From assembly GCA_013372975.1 (NCBI GenBank), contig JABXIS010000004.1, forward strand, positions 102,163 to 166,162: a DNA stretch of 64,000 nucleotides, given 5' to 3'. The translations under genes were made by a program, and so were the position numbers. Shown piece after piece: positions 17,178 through 27,412 of the stretch. The DNA comes from Alphaproteobacteria bacterium (GTDB lineage: Bacteria; Pseudomonadota; Alphaproteobacteria; Sphingomonadales; Kordiimonadaceae). Every line of letters begins with the position of its first letter. The first letter of the stretch is position 1. Below the pieces are notes generated by a model. It saw only the letters and a program-made list of their open reading frames with translations, did no database searches and had not been told where the DNA came from.

Positions 17178-20100
17178 ATGGCCAAACTTCGAATTGAGCC
17201 CCAACCGGCAGCAGACCGGAACAGCGCCATGCATGCTTTGCGTGCCGCCTATCTGCGCGACGAAACCGAGGTTGTCTCGGGCCTGATTGAGAATTTCCCG
17301 CTGGATGAAAGAACACGCCGCGACATTGCAACATCTGCGGCAGCCATAGTGGCGCAATCACGCGCCATGAAAGAAGAGCAAGGCAGCCTTGATGCCTTCC
17401 TTGCCGAGTTTGGCCTTTCCAACCAGGAAGGCGTTGCCCTGATGTGTATGGCAGAGGCGCTTTTGCGGGTGCCTGATGTCGAGACACAGGACAAGCTGAT
17501 CGCCGAGAAAATCATGTCTGGTGACTGGGCGTCCCACAAGGGCCGCTCCGACAGCCTGTTTGTTAATGCCTCCACCTGGGCGCTGATGCTCACCGGTGGC
17601 GTGATCAAGCTGGATAAATCCATCACCAAGAATCCCGGCCAATGGATCAAAAAGCTGGTTACCCGTAGCGGCGAACCGGTTATCCGTACAGCCGTGAACC
17701 AGGCCATGAAGATAATGGGCCGCCAATTTGTGTTTGGCCGCAATATCAAGGAAGGCCTGTCGCGGCAATCCAAACAGCCTGCCGAACACAAGATGATGAG
17801 TTTCGACATGCTGGGCGAAGGCGCGCGCACCATGGCTGCTGCAGATCGCTACTTCCAGCTTTATATGGATTCGATCGATGCAGTAGGTACCGCCACGAAG
17901 GCCGATGGCGCCGACCCGCACGACCGCTCGAGCGTATCGATCAAGCTTTCGGCCCTGCACCCACGCTATGAAGAAACCAGCAATGACCGCGTGATGGCTG
18001 AAATGCTGCCACGCGTGAAGGAACTGGCGCTTCGGGCCAAATCCTACGATATTCAGATGACCATCGATGCCGAAGAGGCAGATCGTCTGGACATCAGCCT
18101 GCGCATCATCGAACAGCTTGCGTCAGATCCTGATCTAGCCGACTGGGAAGGCCTCGGCCTCGCCGTGCAGGCCTACCAGAAACGTGCACCGCATGTGATT
18201 GACTGGCTGGTTCTTCTTGGGCGCGAAACCAAACGCAAGTTTGCTGTGCGCCTTGTGAAGGGCGCCTACTGGGATACTGAGATCAAGCATGCCCAGGAAC
18301 TGGGCCTGACGGACTATCCTGTGTATACGCGCAAGCCATCGACGGATATCTGTTATCTGTATACCGCTGCACGCATGCTTGAAGCACAGGATGCCATCTA
18401 TCCGCAGTTTGCGACGCACAATGCCAACTCAATTGCTGCCATTGCCTATATGGCAGAGGGCAAGCGGTACGAGTTCCAGAAACTGCACGGCATGGGTGAA
18501 CTGCTATATAAAGCCGCTAGCCGCGCGCTTGGTTATACCATTCGCACCCGCACCTACGCCCCTGTGGGCCTGCATGAAGACCTGTTGCCGTATTTGGTGC
18601 GCAGGCTTCTTGAGAATGGTGCCAACTCAAGCTTCGTAAACCGTTTTATGGACGCGAAAGTGCCAGTAGAGGACGTGGCGGGTGATCCGATCGACGCGAT
18701 CAATGACGCCCCTGCCCTCAGGCACACGCTGATCCCGACGCCGGATGATATCTATGGCGACGAACGCAAAAATTCCAAAGGATGCAATCTTATGGACCGC
18801 ACCCAGTATGAGCCATTGATGGCTGCCCTCGAAGAACGCAAATCCCACAAATATGAAGCCGCCAGCATTGTGGCGGGTATAGAAGTGGGTGGCGATCCGA
18901 TTGATGTAACCAACCCGGCCAACACATCAGAAGTGGTGGGTACAGCCCGTGAAGCTCGAGACGAAGATCTGGAAACCGCAGCGGGCCGCGCAATGGCAGC
19001 GCAGCGGGACTGGAACATGCTTGGCGGTATTGAGCGCGCAAAAATCCTGCGCGCCATGGGGGACGCCATCGAAGACAATCGTGACACGTTTGCCGACCTT
19101 CTCGTGCGCGAAGCCGGCAAAACACTGTCTGATGTGATCGCTGAAGTGCGTGAGGCCGTTGATTTCTGCCGCTATTATGCCGCCCGTGCAGAACAGCATT
19201 TCGGCGCGCCAATCAACTTGCCTGGCCCAACCGGCGAGAAGAACCAGCTGCATCTGGGTGGTCGGGGTACCTTCCTGTGCATCGCGCCCTGGAATTTCCC
19301 GCTGGCAATCTTTGTTGGCCAGATTGCCGCGGCGCTCGCGGCTGGCAACAGCGTGATTGCCAAACCGGCTGAGCAAACGCCATTGGTGGCATCGCATGCT
19401 GTGAAACTGTTCCATAAGGCTGGGGTACCCGCCGATGTATTGCATCTGGTGTTGGGTGATGGCGCCCGCGTTGGCGCGACACTGGTAGCTGACGAGCGCG
19501 TATCCGGCGTTGCCTTCACTGGCTCCACCGAAACGGCCAAGATCATCAACCGCACACTGGCAAACCGAGATGGTGCCATCGCGCCACTGATCGCTGAAAC
19601 CGGTGGCCAGAATGCCATGATCGTGGACAGCACGGCCCTACCGGAGCAAGTGAGTGACGATGTGATCCAGTCAGCCTTTGGGTCAGCAGGTCAGCGTTGT
19701 TCGGCACTGCGTGTGTTGTTCGTGCAGGACAGCGTGGCCGACAAGGTTATCAATATGCTCAAGGGCGCGCTCAAGGAGCGTGTCATCGGTGACCCAGCCA
19801 AACTGACAACAGATATCGGTCCGATCATTGATGCGGCGGCCCTTAAGGGCCTGCAGGATCATTGCGCACGCATGGAAAAGGAAGCCACGCTTGTTGCCAA
19901 AGCCGACATGGAACCGGAAGCGGCCAATGGTACCTTCCTCGCGCCTCATATTTTCGAACTTGAGAATCTCAAGCAGCTTGAGCGCGAAAACTTCGGCCCT
20001 GTCCTGCACGTGATCCGTTTCAAAGCGGCCGAGATGGAAGATGTGCTCAAGCAAATTGGTGACACCGGCTATGGCCTCACCTTCGGCGTTCATTCCCGCC

Positions 20101-20342
20101 TTGAAGGGCGCTGGAAGGAACTGTTTGAAAAAACCAATATCGGCAACACCTATATCAACCGCAACATGGTTGGTGCTGTTGTGGGCGTACAGCCGTTTGG
20201 TGGCGAGGGCCTTTCCGGCACCGGCCCGAAGGCAGGTGGCCCGCACTATCTGTTCCGGTTTGCGGCAGAGCATACGCTCACCATCAATACCGCCGCAGTG
20301 GGTGGCAACGCCGAGCTGTTCAGCATGGATGAAAACGCCTAG
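17178..20342 (+). CDS. putA: Bifunctional proline dehydrogenase / glutamate-semialdehyde dehydrogenase PutA
   Basis: A 1054-residue enzyme that oxidises proline to glutamate in two steps. The FAD-dependent proline dehydrogenase barrel occupies about residues 150-480 (RLVKGAYWDTEIKHAQELG near 355). The NAD-dependent P5C dehydrogenase covers about 540-1010, with FLCIAPWNFPLAIFVGQIA, the general-base Glu in PLIAETGGQNAMIV (about 806) and the catalytic Cys in SAFGSAGQRCSALRV (about 840). There is no N-terminal ribbon-helix-helix domain, so this short PutA should not repress its own gene. ATG 17178 has AGAGGG upstream. A strong terminator follows 26 bases after the stop. Confidence 0.97.
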   Translation: MAKLRIEPQPAADRNSAMHALRAAYLRDETEVVSGLIENFPLDERTRRDIATSAAAIVAQSRAMKEEQGSLDAFLAEFGLSNQEGVALMCMAEALLRVPDVETQDKLIAEKIMSGDWASHKGRSDSLFVNASTWALMLTGGVIKLDKSITKNPGQWIKKLVTRSGEPVIRTAVNQAMKIMGRQFVFGRNIKEGLSRQSKQPAEHKMMSFDMLGEGARTMAAADRYFQLYMDSIDAVGTATKADGADPHDRSSVSIKLSALHPRYEETSNDRVMAEMLPRVKELALRAKSYDIQMTIDAEEADRLDISLRIIEQLASDPDLADWEGLGLAVQAYQKRAPHVIDWLVLLGRETKRKFAVRLVKGAYWDTEIKHAQELGLTDYPVYTRKPSTDICYLYTAARMLEAQDAIYPQFATHNANSIAAIAYMAEGKRYEFQKLHGMGELLYKAASRALGYTIRTRTYAPVGLHEDLLPYLVRRLLENGANSSFVNRFMDAKVPVEDVAGDPIDAINDAPALRHTLIPTPDDIYGDERKNSKGCNLMDRTQYEPLMAALEERKSHKYEAASIVAGIEVGGDPIDVTNPANTSEVVGTAREARDEDLETAAGRAMAAQRDWNMLGGIERAKILRAMGDAIEDNRDTFADLLVREAGKTLSDVIAEVREAVDFCRYYAARAEQHFGAPINLPGPTGEKNQLHLGGRGTFLCIAPWNFPLAIFVGQIAAALAAGNSVIAKPAEQTPLVASHAVKLFHKAGVPADVLHLVLGDGARVGATLVADERVSGVAFTGSTETAKIINRTLANRDGAIAPLIAETGGQNAMIVDSTALPEQVSDDVIQSAFGSAGQRCSALRVLFVQDSVADKVINMLKGALKERVIGDPAKLTTDIGPIIDAAALKGLQDHCARMEKEATLVAKADMEPEAANGTFLAPHIFELENLKQLERENFGPVLHVIRFKAAEMEDVLKQIGDTGYGLTFGVHSRLEGRWKELFEKTNIGNTYINRNMVGAVVGVQPFGGEGLSGTGPKAGGPHYLFRFAAEHTLTINTAAVGGNAELFSMDENA

Positions 20343-20368
20343 GCCTTCCTACAATCATCAGAAACAAG

Positions 20369-20397
20369 AAAGCCCGGTATCTTCCGGGCTTTTTTTA
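20369..20397 (+). terminator. Rho-independent terminator of putA
   Basis: AAGCCCGG/CCGGGCTT stem with a short TATCTT loop, followed by a run of seven Ts. It separates putA from the convergent radical SAM gene. Confidence 0.92.
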
Positions 20398-20409
20398 TGC
20401 TTATTACAG

Positions 20410-21519
20410 TCAGCGCAGCGCGTCCAAAAGGTTATATTGCCCACCTTCGAGCACAGGGGCCCTGAACCTGTCTGTATTCAGGTCCAGTGACCTTTCATTG
20501 AGCCTGAGGCGTCGGCACAGATTGCCAAACCTTTGTTTCATAAGCTCGGCCTCAATCCCCCGGCCCTTCATTCGGTGTTTGAAACGAGGGTCATTTACCT
20601 TGCCGCCTCGCATCTCCTTCAGGCGGTTGAGCACTCTGTCTTTCCGGTCCGGATAATGGGTTTCAAGCCATTCCTCGAACAGATCGAAAAGCTCAAGCGG
20701 CAAACGAAGCAGAATAAAGGCGGCTTCCCGCGCCCCTGCGTGGGCACCGGCTGACAGCACGGCCTCCATTTCATGATCGTTAAGCGCGGGGATAACAGGC
20801 GCGAACATCATGCCTGTCGGCACACCCGCATCCGACAACAGCCGAATGGCATCCAGCCGCCGCTGGGGCGTGCTCGCCCTGGGTTCCATTTTACGCGCCA
20901 GCTTGTGGTCAAGCGTGGTCACAGAAAGGGCCGCTTTCACCAGCCCCTTCTCAGCCATCGGCGCCAGAATATCCAGGTCCCGCACAATCAAACGAGACTT
21001 GGTCAGGATTGTCACCGGATGCTCGCATTCATGAAGCACCTTCAATAATTCGCGTGTGATCCTGCGTTCTTTTTCAAGCGGCTGGTAAGGGTCTGTGTTC
21101 GTGCCCATGGCGATGGGTTTGGGCTGGTATCCCTTCTTTGAAATCTCCTGCCGCAGCAACTCTGCCGCATTCGGCTTTGCAAACAGCTTGCTTTCAAAAT
21201 CCAGACCGGGAGACAGCCCAAGAAAGGCATGTGTGGGGCGCGCGAAACAATAGACACAGCCGTGTTCGCAGCCCCTGTAGGCATTGATAGAACGATCAAA
21301 CGGAATATCCGGGGATTTGTTCTTCGTCAGGATATGTTTGGCATTTTCTTCCGTAACCTGCGTTCTGAGCGGCTGGGATTGCTCTTCCCCAAGCCAACCA
21401 TCATGCAATGGTTCTTTCTTCAAAGCTTCAAACCGCCCCGCAGTGTTTGAAACAGCCCCACGGCCCCGTTGAAGCCAAGGAGAAAAAGAAGTTTCATGCG
21501 TGTTTTTGCCTGTTCTCAT
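20410..21519 (-). CDS. PA0069-like radical SAM protein
   Basis: About 369 residues of the radical SAM family annotated as PA0069-type or Rv2578c-type, related to spore photoproduct lyase. The [4Fe-4S] motif is CEHGCVYC (Cys-x3-Cys-x2-Cys), within YRGCEHGCVYCFARPTHAF. The GTNTDPYQPLEKERRITR and VTILTKSRLIVRDLDIL blocks and GVPTGMMFAPVIPALNDHE are typical. The substrate is unknown. ATG 21519 gives the usual start (MRTGKNTHETSFSPWLQRGR). It is convergent with putA and divergent from the MarR gene. Confidence 0.88.
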   Translation of the reverse strand: MRTGKNTHETSFSPWLQRGRGAVSNTAGRFEALKKEPLHDGWLGEEQSQPLRTQVTEENAKHILTKNKSPDIPFDRSINAYRGCEHGCVYCFARPTHAFLGLSPGLDFESKLFAKPNAAELLRQEISKKGYQPKPIAMGTNTDPYQPLEKERRITRELLKVLHECEHPVTILTKSRLIVRDLDILAPMAEKGLVKAALSVTTLDHKLARKMEPRASTPQRRLDAIRLLSDAGVPTGMMFAPVIPALNDHEMEAVLSAGAHAGAREAAFILLRLPLELFDLFEEWLETHYPDRKDRVLNRLKEMRGGKVNDPRFKHRMKGRGIEAELMKQRFGNLCRRLRLNERSLDLNTDRFRAPVLEGGQYNLLDALR

Positions 21520-21670
21520 AATCTTAATATACAACAAGAACAAAAAGAGAACAAATTCTTTTTATCCCTCAAAAACAAAGCCTTTTCACTTTGGTTTGAC
21601 ACGCTGAATCAAACACTTAGTATGACGAAGGGATTGTGGCGCTGTAGAAACAGTGACCTGGAAGGGGCCA

Positions 21671-22264
21671 ATGACGAAAAAGAATATTTCAGAGGCACGG
21701 AAGCGTGCATTCAAACTGACGGACCGCACACGCGCGCCGCTGGACCTTCTTGATCACCTGCCCTTCCGCATTGCGACCGCCAGCAACCTGCTGGCGCTCA
21801 ATCGCGACCTATCGATACGTGAAATCTGTGACCTTGAAGCGCGCGAGATGCGAGTGTTGATCAATATCGGCAGTTACATGCCAATCAACGGTGCAGACAT
21901 CGCCTACCAAAGTAGGATGGACAGCTATACTGTAAGCCGTGCAGCGAAAGTGCTCCGGCAAAAGGGATTGGTCGGGGTGGAACCGGATGCCACCAATAAA
22001 CGCAGCAAGAATTTTGTGCTGACGCAGGAAGGCCAGGAAATCTATAGGCAAATCGCAGACGCCGTCACAGCACGTGCCCATGCGATTGATACATCCCTTT
22101 CAGCGGACGAAAAAGATGCCTTCTTTGACATGCTGGCGCGCGTGGAACAAAAGATCGAGCATCTTCTCGCCGGACAAGCCATCATGCGCCTTAAAAAGGG
22201 GGAAGATGTTCCAGCGGATCAGCGCGAGCTAATTCGGTGGTATAAAAAAGGCAGGGAAGGCTGA
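21671..22264 (+). CDS. MarR-family transcriptional regulator
   Basis: A 197-residue winged-helix regulator. After an N-terminal segment with LLDHLPFRIATASNLLALNRDL come the DNA-binding helices INGADIAYQSRMDSYTVSRAAKVLRQKGLV and the wing VGVEPDATNKRSKNFVLTQEG, then a dimerisation helix. It is longer than typical MarR proteins, with a C-terminal basic tail. ATG 21671 has GGAAGGGG upstream. It is divergent from the radical SAM gene, sharing about 150 bp, and may regulate it; that is inference. The terminator of the nitroreductase gene overlaps its last codons. Confidence 0.9.
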   Translation: MTKKNISEARKRAFKLTDRTRAPLDLLDHLPFRIATASNLLALNRDLSIREICDLEAREMRVLINIGSYMPINGADIAYQSRMDSYTVSRAAKVLRQKGLVGVEPDATNKRSKNFVLTQEGQEIYRQIADAVTARAHAIDTSLSADEKDAFFDMLARVEQKIEHLLAGQAIMRLKKGEDVPADQRELIRWYKKGREG

Positions 22265-22278
22265 AAGCCCACCCTGCC
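22244..22278 (-). terminator. Rho-independent terminator of the nitroreductase gene
   Basis: GGCAGGG (22250-22256) pairs with CCCTGCC (22272-22278), followed on the minus strand by TTTTTTATA. Part of the stem lies inside the last codons of the convergent MarR gene. Confidence 0.8.
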
Positions 22279-22359
22279 GAAGGTAAACCGCTGGAAACTC
22301 AATACTGAATGTCTCCTTAGGGAAAGACATTGCGCCAGACAAATCGGAAATCGCGCAAC

Positions 22360-23037
22360 TCAGAGATAGGTGACGATATCCTCCAGCGGTTTCTTGATCG
22401 TTGCATGAACTGGAATTGTGGTGCCCTCTTCCGGATAACCAGCGACCAATAAAATGTAAGGCCTCTCGCTATCAGGGCGTCCACAGATTTCATTCAGGAA
22501 ATTCATTGGTTTGGGCGTGTGCGTCAGGGTTACAAGCCCAGCGTGATGAAGCGCACTGATCAGGAACCCAGTGGCAATCCCCACAGATTCAGGCACATAG
22601 TAATTTTTTTGGCTCATACCGGCTTCTACGCCACCGCGACGCTGCGCAAAAATTGCAACAAGCCAAGGTGCGCGCTCCAGATAAGGCTTGTCTGCGTCTG
22701 TCCCCAATCCAGACAGTGCATCCAACCATTCCTCGCTGGCCCGACCCCCTTCATAGAATGCGCGCTCTTCCAGTTCGGCTTTTTCGCGCACCTTGGCTTT
22801 CATTGACGGATCACCAATCACAGCAAAATGCCATGGTTGGTGGTTTGCCCCGGAGGGAGCTGTGCCGGCCGCCCTGAGGCAATCGTCAATGATTTCCCTT
22901 GGTACAGGTCGGTCGGAAAAAGTCCGCACCGTGTGCCTGCGTTTGATCTCGTTATAAAACCCCGCTGCACGCGATCGCATTTCATCGACCGGATACTCAA
23001 TATAATCTTCTAAAGGGACACAATCGTGGGGTTTCAT
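22360..23037 (-). CDS. Nitroreductase-family flavoprotein
   Basis: A 225-residue FMN-binding nitroreductase. [37 protein letters not shown] holds the FMN phosphate-binding Arg residues and the conserved PSGANxQPW loop. [21 protein letters not shown] and the C-terminal [22 protein letters not shown] are also family-like. The enzyme reduces quinones or nitro compounds with NAD(P)H; the natural substrate is unknown. It stands alone between the MarR and REC-EAL genes. Family members of this size include iodotyrosine-deiodinase-like and BluB-like branches, so only the family is assigned. Confidence 0.9.
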   Translation of the reverse strand: MKPHDCVPLEDYIEYPVDEMRSRAAGFYNEIKRRHTVRTFSDRPVPREIIDDCLRAAGTAPSGANHQPWHFAVIGDPSMKAKVREKAELEERAFYEGGRASEEWLDALSGLGTDADKPYLERAPWLVAIFAQRRGGVEAGMSQKNYYVPESVGIATGFLISALHHAGLVTLTHTPKPMNFLNEICGRPDSERPYILLVAGYPEEGTTIPVHATIKKPLEDIVTYL

Positions 23038-23142
23038 AAACAGCCTCTCTCATATAATGCTGCTTATACAGTATATTTGTTGCATTTGCAATATTATTTA
23101 TAGCAAGCCAACGCTGGTGTCTGGTAACCGCCAATCGACTGT

Positions 23143-24342
23143 TTATTCAGAAATTCCGGGAACCTTGAGGACGCCGTCTTTATAGTCCTCAACCCAGATC
23201 AGGAATTCATCTGCGGACATGGGCTTGCCGAACATATAGCCCTGCCCGAAATCTGCCTCCAGTTCACGCACGATCACCAGTTGGTTCTCGTCCTCAATGC
23301 CTTCGCAGGTACATTTTAAACCAAGCTTGTGCGACAGATCGATGGCTGAACCCAAGATAATCCGAGCACGCTCGTCTTCGTGCGCTCGCGCAAGGAACAG
23401 GCGATCAATGACAAGTTCGTCGAACGGGATTTTTTTTAGCCGCAGAAGCGAGGCAAAGCCGGTACCAAAATCATCCAGTGCTAAACCAAACCCCCGCAGA
23501 TGCAGCCGTGAGAGCACCTCAAGCGGCACTTTACCATCCACATCAAGGTCCTGCTCAGCCACTTCAAGGCGTACCATAGCAGGATCGATCTCGAACTGGT
23601 CAGCAAGGCCCGACACCACCTCTGCAAAATCAGGTTTGCGCAAGTTTTCGCTTGTGACATTGATCGAAAGTGTAATGTCCTGCCCTTGCCGCCGCCAGCG
23701 TCCCTGTTGCTGCATAGCAAGTTCAAGCATCCTGTAGGTCAGGACATCCATATAACCCTTCTCGCGCGCAACCTTGATAACTGCACCTGCACCCAGATAC
23801 CCACCAGCCTGCGATCGCCAGCGGGCGAATACCTCGGCTCCAACAATCTTGCCTGTCTTAAGGTCAAGCTTGGGCTGGAATACAGGGGAAAGCCCGTCTG
23901 TCATGAGGCCCCGCATGAATTCGGATTCCGCGAGAATGGTCTCTGTGCCCAGTTCACCTGAACGACGGGTATCAGCCACGTCACTGAGGGCCGCTAGAAG
24001 CTCTTCCCGGTCAATAGGCTTGGACAAGGTACCGAGTACATTCACACTGTAGGCAAGAGCCAGTTCGCGCGCTGACCGCATCACATTGGCATTATGCTGA
24101 CTAAGAAGGATAACTGCCGGGTCCCAATCAAAATCCGAGATCGAGCGGATCAGGCCAAAGCCATCAAGGCCCGGCATTTCCAGATCCGTAATGATAACGT
24201 CGAAACGTTCTGTCTTCAGGATATCAAGGGCCTGCTCGCCACTATTCGCTGCCGAGACCACATAGTCGCTGGCCTGCAAATATGTTGTCAGCATATCCCG
24301 CATGGTTACGGAATCATCCACAACCAGTATTTTCTTGCTCAC
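23143..24342 (-). CDS. Response regulator with EAL c-di-GMP phosphodiesterase domain
   Basis: A 399-residue protein. An N-terminal receiver domain (KKILVVDDSVTMRDMLTTYL, acceptor Asp in FDVIITDLEMPGLDGFG at about residue 54, with the Lys in LGTLSKPIDREEL) is joined to a C-terminal EAL domain from about residue 145 to 390. The EAL signature reads GAEVFARWRS, so the motif is EVF rather than EAL, but the catalytic LALDDFGTGFASL and CEGIEDENQL blocks are kept. It probably hydrolyses c-di-GMP when phosphorylated; the cognate kinase is not nearby. GTG 24342 has GGAGG four bases upstream. Confidence 0.92.
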   Translation of the reverse strand: MSKKILVVDDSVTMRDMLTTYLQASDYVVSAANSGEQALDILKTERFDVIITDLEMPGLDGFGLIRSISDFDWDPAVILLSQHNANVMRSARELALAYSVNVLGTLSKPIDREELLAALSDVADTRRSGELGTETILAESEFMRGLMTDGLSPVFQPKLDLKTGKIVGAEVFARWRSQAGGYLGAGAVIKVAREKGYMDVLTYRMLELAMQQQGRWRRQGQDITLSINVTSENLRKPDFAEVVSGLADQFEIDPAMVRLEVAEQDLDVDGKVPLEVLSRLHLRGFGLALDDFGTGFASLLRLKKIPFDELVIDRLFLARAHEDERARIILGSAIDLSHKLGLKCTCEGIEDENQLVIVRELEADFGQGYMFGKPMSADEFLIWVEDYKDGVLKVPGISE

Positions 24343-24397
24343 AGAACCTCCTGTAGCAGGGTTACCCGCCAGCCTAACACCAATGACAGCAAGCTCA

Positions 24398-24438
24398 AAA
24401 TAAACTGCCCGTCACAGCATACAAGCCATGACGGGCAG
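24398..24438 (-). terminator. Rho-independent terminator of the gcv operon
   Basis: CTGCCCGTC (24405-24413) pairs with GACGGGCAG (24430-24438); on the minus strand TTTATTTT follows. It ends the gcvT-H-PA-PB transcript about 28 bases after the gcvPB stop. Confidence 0.85.
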
Positions 24439-24465
24439 AAAACCAGAAAAAGGTTAAAAAACCTC

Positions 24466-26001
24466 TTAATCTTCAGTGGTGTAGCGCAGCACCGGCTTAC
24501 GCGCGGCAAGCGTTTCATCCAGGCGTTTCCAAGGGGCATGATATGGCGCGCCCGAGAAGCGTTCCACATTGCCACCTTTGGCTTCGCCCGCAAGGCCGCG
24601 CATGGACGTGATAAACTGATCCATGTTGAACTTGCTTTCGCTTTCCGTAGGCTCGATCAGCATCGCACCGTGGACAACCAATGGGAAATACATGGTCATC
24701 GGGTGGTAGCCCTCGTCGATCATCGCCTTGGCGAAATCAAGCGTAGTCACGCCTGTATCCTTGAGGAAGCGATCATCAAACAGGGCCTCGTGCATGCAAG
24801 GGCCTTCAAACGAAGCCGTCATCACGTCACCAAGGGACGCCAGCACATAGTTGGCGTTCAAGACAGCATCTTCCGCTGCCTGACGGATGCCGTCAGAGCC
24901 GTGGCTCAGCATGTAGGAAAGCGCCCGCACATACATGCCCATCTGCCCGTGGTAAGCCACCAGACGACCCATGGACTTGTCGTCCGCATCTTCGACGAAA
25001 TCGAAGCCTTCCTCGGTCTTCACAACAAACGGCACGGGCACATGAGCCTTCAGCGCGTCTGAGAAAACAACAGGGCCGGAACCCGGGCCGCCACCGCCGT
25101 GCGGGGTGGAGAAGGTTTTGTGCAGGTTGAAGTGCATGGCGTCCACACCCAGGTCACCCGGGCGGGCCTTGCCCATGATGGCATTGAAGTTGGCGCCATC
25201 ACAGTAGAAGAACGCACCGGCCGCATGAATGGCATCAGCGATTTCGCGGATTTCGTTCTCGAAGAGGCCACAGGTGTTCGGGTTTGTCAGCATCACGGCA
25301 GCGACAGTGTCATCCAACGCTTCTTTGAGCGCCTCAAGGTCCACGCGGCCGTTATCCTTGGCCGGGATCGCCTTCACCTTGTAACCGCAGAAAGCCGCAG
25401 TTGCCGGGTTGGTACCGTGCGCGCTTTCAGGGCACAGGATAACCTCACGGGCGTCACCGCGGGCTTCCAGCGCGGACCGGATCGCCATCACACCACAAAG
25501 CTCGCCGTGCGCACCGGCTTTCGGGCTCAGCGCCACTGCAGGCATGCCTGTGAGAGTGCAGAGCCAGTGGCTCAGCTCGTCCATCAACTGCATCGCACCA
25601 CGCACGGTGGATTTTGGCTGCAGAGGGTGAATGTCACCAAAGCCCGGCAGGCGCGCCATCTTTTCGTTAAGACGCGGGTTATGCTTCATGGTGCAGGACC
25701 CAAGCGGGAACACGCCCATGTCGATACCATAGTTGCGGCGGCTGAGGCGCGTATAGTGACGCACAGCGTCAGGTTCAGGCAGGCCCGGGCAACCAATCGG
25801 GTTCTTGCGATCTAGACCACCGATCGCCAGCTCAAACTCACCAACTTCAGGCACATCAACGCCTGTTGTTTCAGTGGAACCCAGTTCGAAGATCAGCGGC
25901 TCAGCAAGGCGCAGGCCCTTGTGGCCGGAGAAGCTTTCGAAATCGGTATTTTCAGATGCGGCACCTGCGGAAGTCGGGCGCCCTTGATTATTCATGGACA
26001 T
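24466..26001 (-). CDS. gcvPB: Glycine dehydrogenase (decarboxylating) subunit 2
   Basis: A 511-residue PLP enzyme subunit that, with GcvPA, forms the P-protein of the glycine cleavage system. The PLP Lys is in HFNLHKTFSTPHGGGGPG at about residue 290. Other blocks are MGVFPLGSCTMKHNPRLNEK, VALSPKAGAHGELCG and LCPESAHGTNPATA. The P-protein is split into two chains here instead of one of about 950 residues. The start overlaps the gcvPA stop by one base (TAATG), implying translational coupling; a second Met two codons later is possible. It is the last gene of the operon. Confidence 0.96.
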   Translation of the reverse strand: MSMNNQGRPTSAGAASENTDFESFSGHKGLRLAEPLIFELGSTETTGVDVPEVGEFELAIGGLDRKNPIGCPGLPEPDAVRHYTRLSRRNYGIDMGVFPLGSCTMKHNPRLNEKMARLPGFGDIHPLQPKSTVRGAMQLMDELSHWLCTLTGMPAVALSPKAGAHGELCGVMAIRSALEARGDAREVILCPESAHGTNPATAAFCGYKVKAIPAKDNGRVDLEALKEALDDTVAAVMLTNPNTCGLFENEIREIADAIHAAGAFFYCDGANFNAIMGKARPGDLGVDAMHFNLHKTFSTPHGGGGPGSGPVVFSDALKAHVPVPFVVKTEEGFDFVEDADDKSMGRLVAYHGQMGMYVRALSYMLSHGSDGIRQAAEDAVLNANYVLASLGDVMTASFEGPCMHEALFDDRFLKDTGVTTLDFAKAMIDEGYHPMTMYFPLVVHGAMLIEPTESESKFNMDQFITSMRGLAGEAKGGNVERFSGAPYHAPWKRLDETLAARKPVLRYTTED

Positions 26002-27350
26002 TAGAGGACCTCCTTCAAACCAGCCGCCAGGGCTTCGATATCGTCTGCAGATACGGTTTCTGTCGCAGCCAAAATCAGCACATCGTCCAGACCGCCACCC
26101 GGATACAGGCGGGATGCAGGAACACCAGCGAGGATGCCTTTGTCCGCCAGCGCATCAACAACGGTTGCCGCGTCCTTCGACAACTTCACAGAAAACTCAT
26201 TGAAGAAGCTGCTGTTCAGCACTTCCACGCCATCAACTGCGGAAAGCGCATTACGCAGGTCAACCGCCGCTTTGTGGTTCGCAAGCGACACACCGCGCAG
26301 GCCTTTTTCGCCCAGAAGCGTCATGTGGATGGTGAAGGCCAGCGCACACAGACCAGAGTTCGTACAGATGTTCGAGGTGGCTTTCTCGCGGCGGATATGC
26401 TGCTCACGCGTCGACAGCGTCAGCACAAAACCGCGGGTACCGTCAGCGTCAACCGTTTCACCACACAGGCGACCCGGCATCTGGCGGACATATTTCTGGT
26501 TGGTGGCAAAAAGGCCAAGGTATGGGCCACCGAAGTTGAGGCCGTTACCGATAGACTGGCCTTCGCCAACCACGATATCCGCACCCATTTCGCCTGGACT
26601 TTCAATCAGACCAAGGGACATCACTTCGGTCACCACAACGATCAGCAGTGCCTTGTTCTCATGCGCTTTTTCAGCAAGTGGGCGCAGATCGAGCACGCTG
26701 CCGAACACACCCGGGTTCTGGAACACAACACAGCTTGTATCAGCGTCGATGGCGTCAATCGCAGCTTGCAGCTCTGCCTCAGGGGCAGCAGGGTTCGGCG
26801 CAAGGCGTTCGATCACATCGTCGGTGAACTGGGTGGTGGTTTCAACCACGCTTGCATAATGGGCATGCAGGCTACCGGCCAGAATTGCTTTTTTCTTGCG
26901 GGTAACGCGGCGCGCCATCATCACAGCTTCCGAACAACCGGTGGAGCCATCATACATGGAGGCATTTGCCACATCCATGCCGGTGAGCTGCGCAACCTGT
27001 GTCTGGAATTCAAAGATATACTGGAGCGTGCCTTGTGCGATTTCCGGCTGATACGGCGTATAGGCCGTCAGGAACTCACCGCGCTGGATCATATGATCAA
27101 CAGTGGCTGGCACATGGTGCTTGTAAGCGCCCGCGCCTACAAAGAAAGGCACACTGCCGGCTGCCGTGTTTTTGGCTGCCATGCGCGACAGATAGCGTTC
27201 CACTTCCATCTCGCTTTTATGGCGAGGCAGATCAATTTCCGGGTTCAGAACATCATTCGGGATGTCCTTGAACAATTCATCAACATGCCGAACACCGATT
27301 TTCTCCAGCATCTGCTGGCGGTCGGTGGCGGTCAGCGGCAAGTAGCGCAT
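26001..27350 (-). CDS. gcvPA: Glycine dehydrogenase (decarboxylating) subunit 1
   Basis: A 449-residue subunit of the split P-protein. It starts [20 protein letters not shown] and contains [56 protein letters not shown] and [14 protein letters not shown], all typical GcvPA blocks. The PLP Lys is on the partner subunit. The gcvPB start overlaps its stop by one base, and gcvH ends about 60 bases upstream. Confidence 0.96.
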   Translation of the reverse strand: MRYLPLTATDRQQMLEKIGVRHVDELFKDIPNDVLNPEIDLPRHKSEMEVERYLSRMAAKNTAAGSVPFFVGAGAYKHHVPATVDHMIQRGEFLTAYTPYQPEIAQGTLQYIFEFQTQVAQLTGMDVANASMYDGSTGCSEAVMMARRVTRKKKAILAGSLHAHYASVVETTTQFTDDVIERLAPNPAAPEAELQAAIDAIDADTSCVVFQNPGVFGSVLDLRPLAEKAHENKALLIVVVTEVMSLGLIESPGEMGADIVVGEGQSIGNGLNFGGPYLGLFATNQKYVRQMPGRLCGETVDADGTRGFVLTLSTREQHIRREKATSNICTNSGLCALAFTIHMTLLGEKGLRGVSLANHKAAVDLRNALSAVDGVEVLNSSFFNEFSVKLSKDAATVVDALADKGILAGVPASRLYPGGGLDDVLILAATETVSADDIEALAAGLKEVL

Positions 27351-27412
27351 GCGCCCACTCCTATCTTACTAACAAAAAGCGCCGACCTTGGGCCAGCGCT
27401 CGGGATGTCTTC

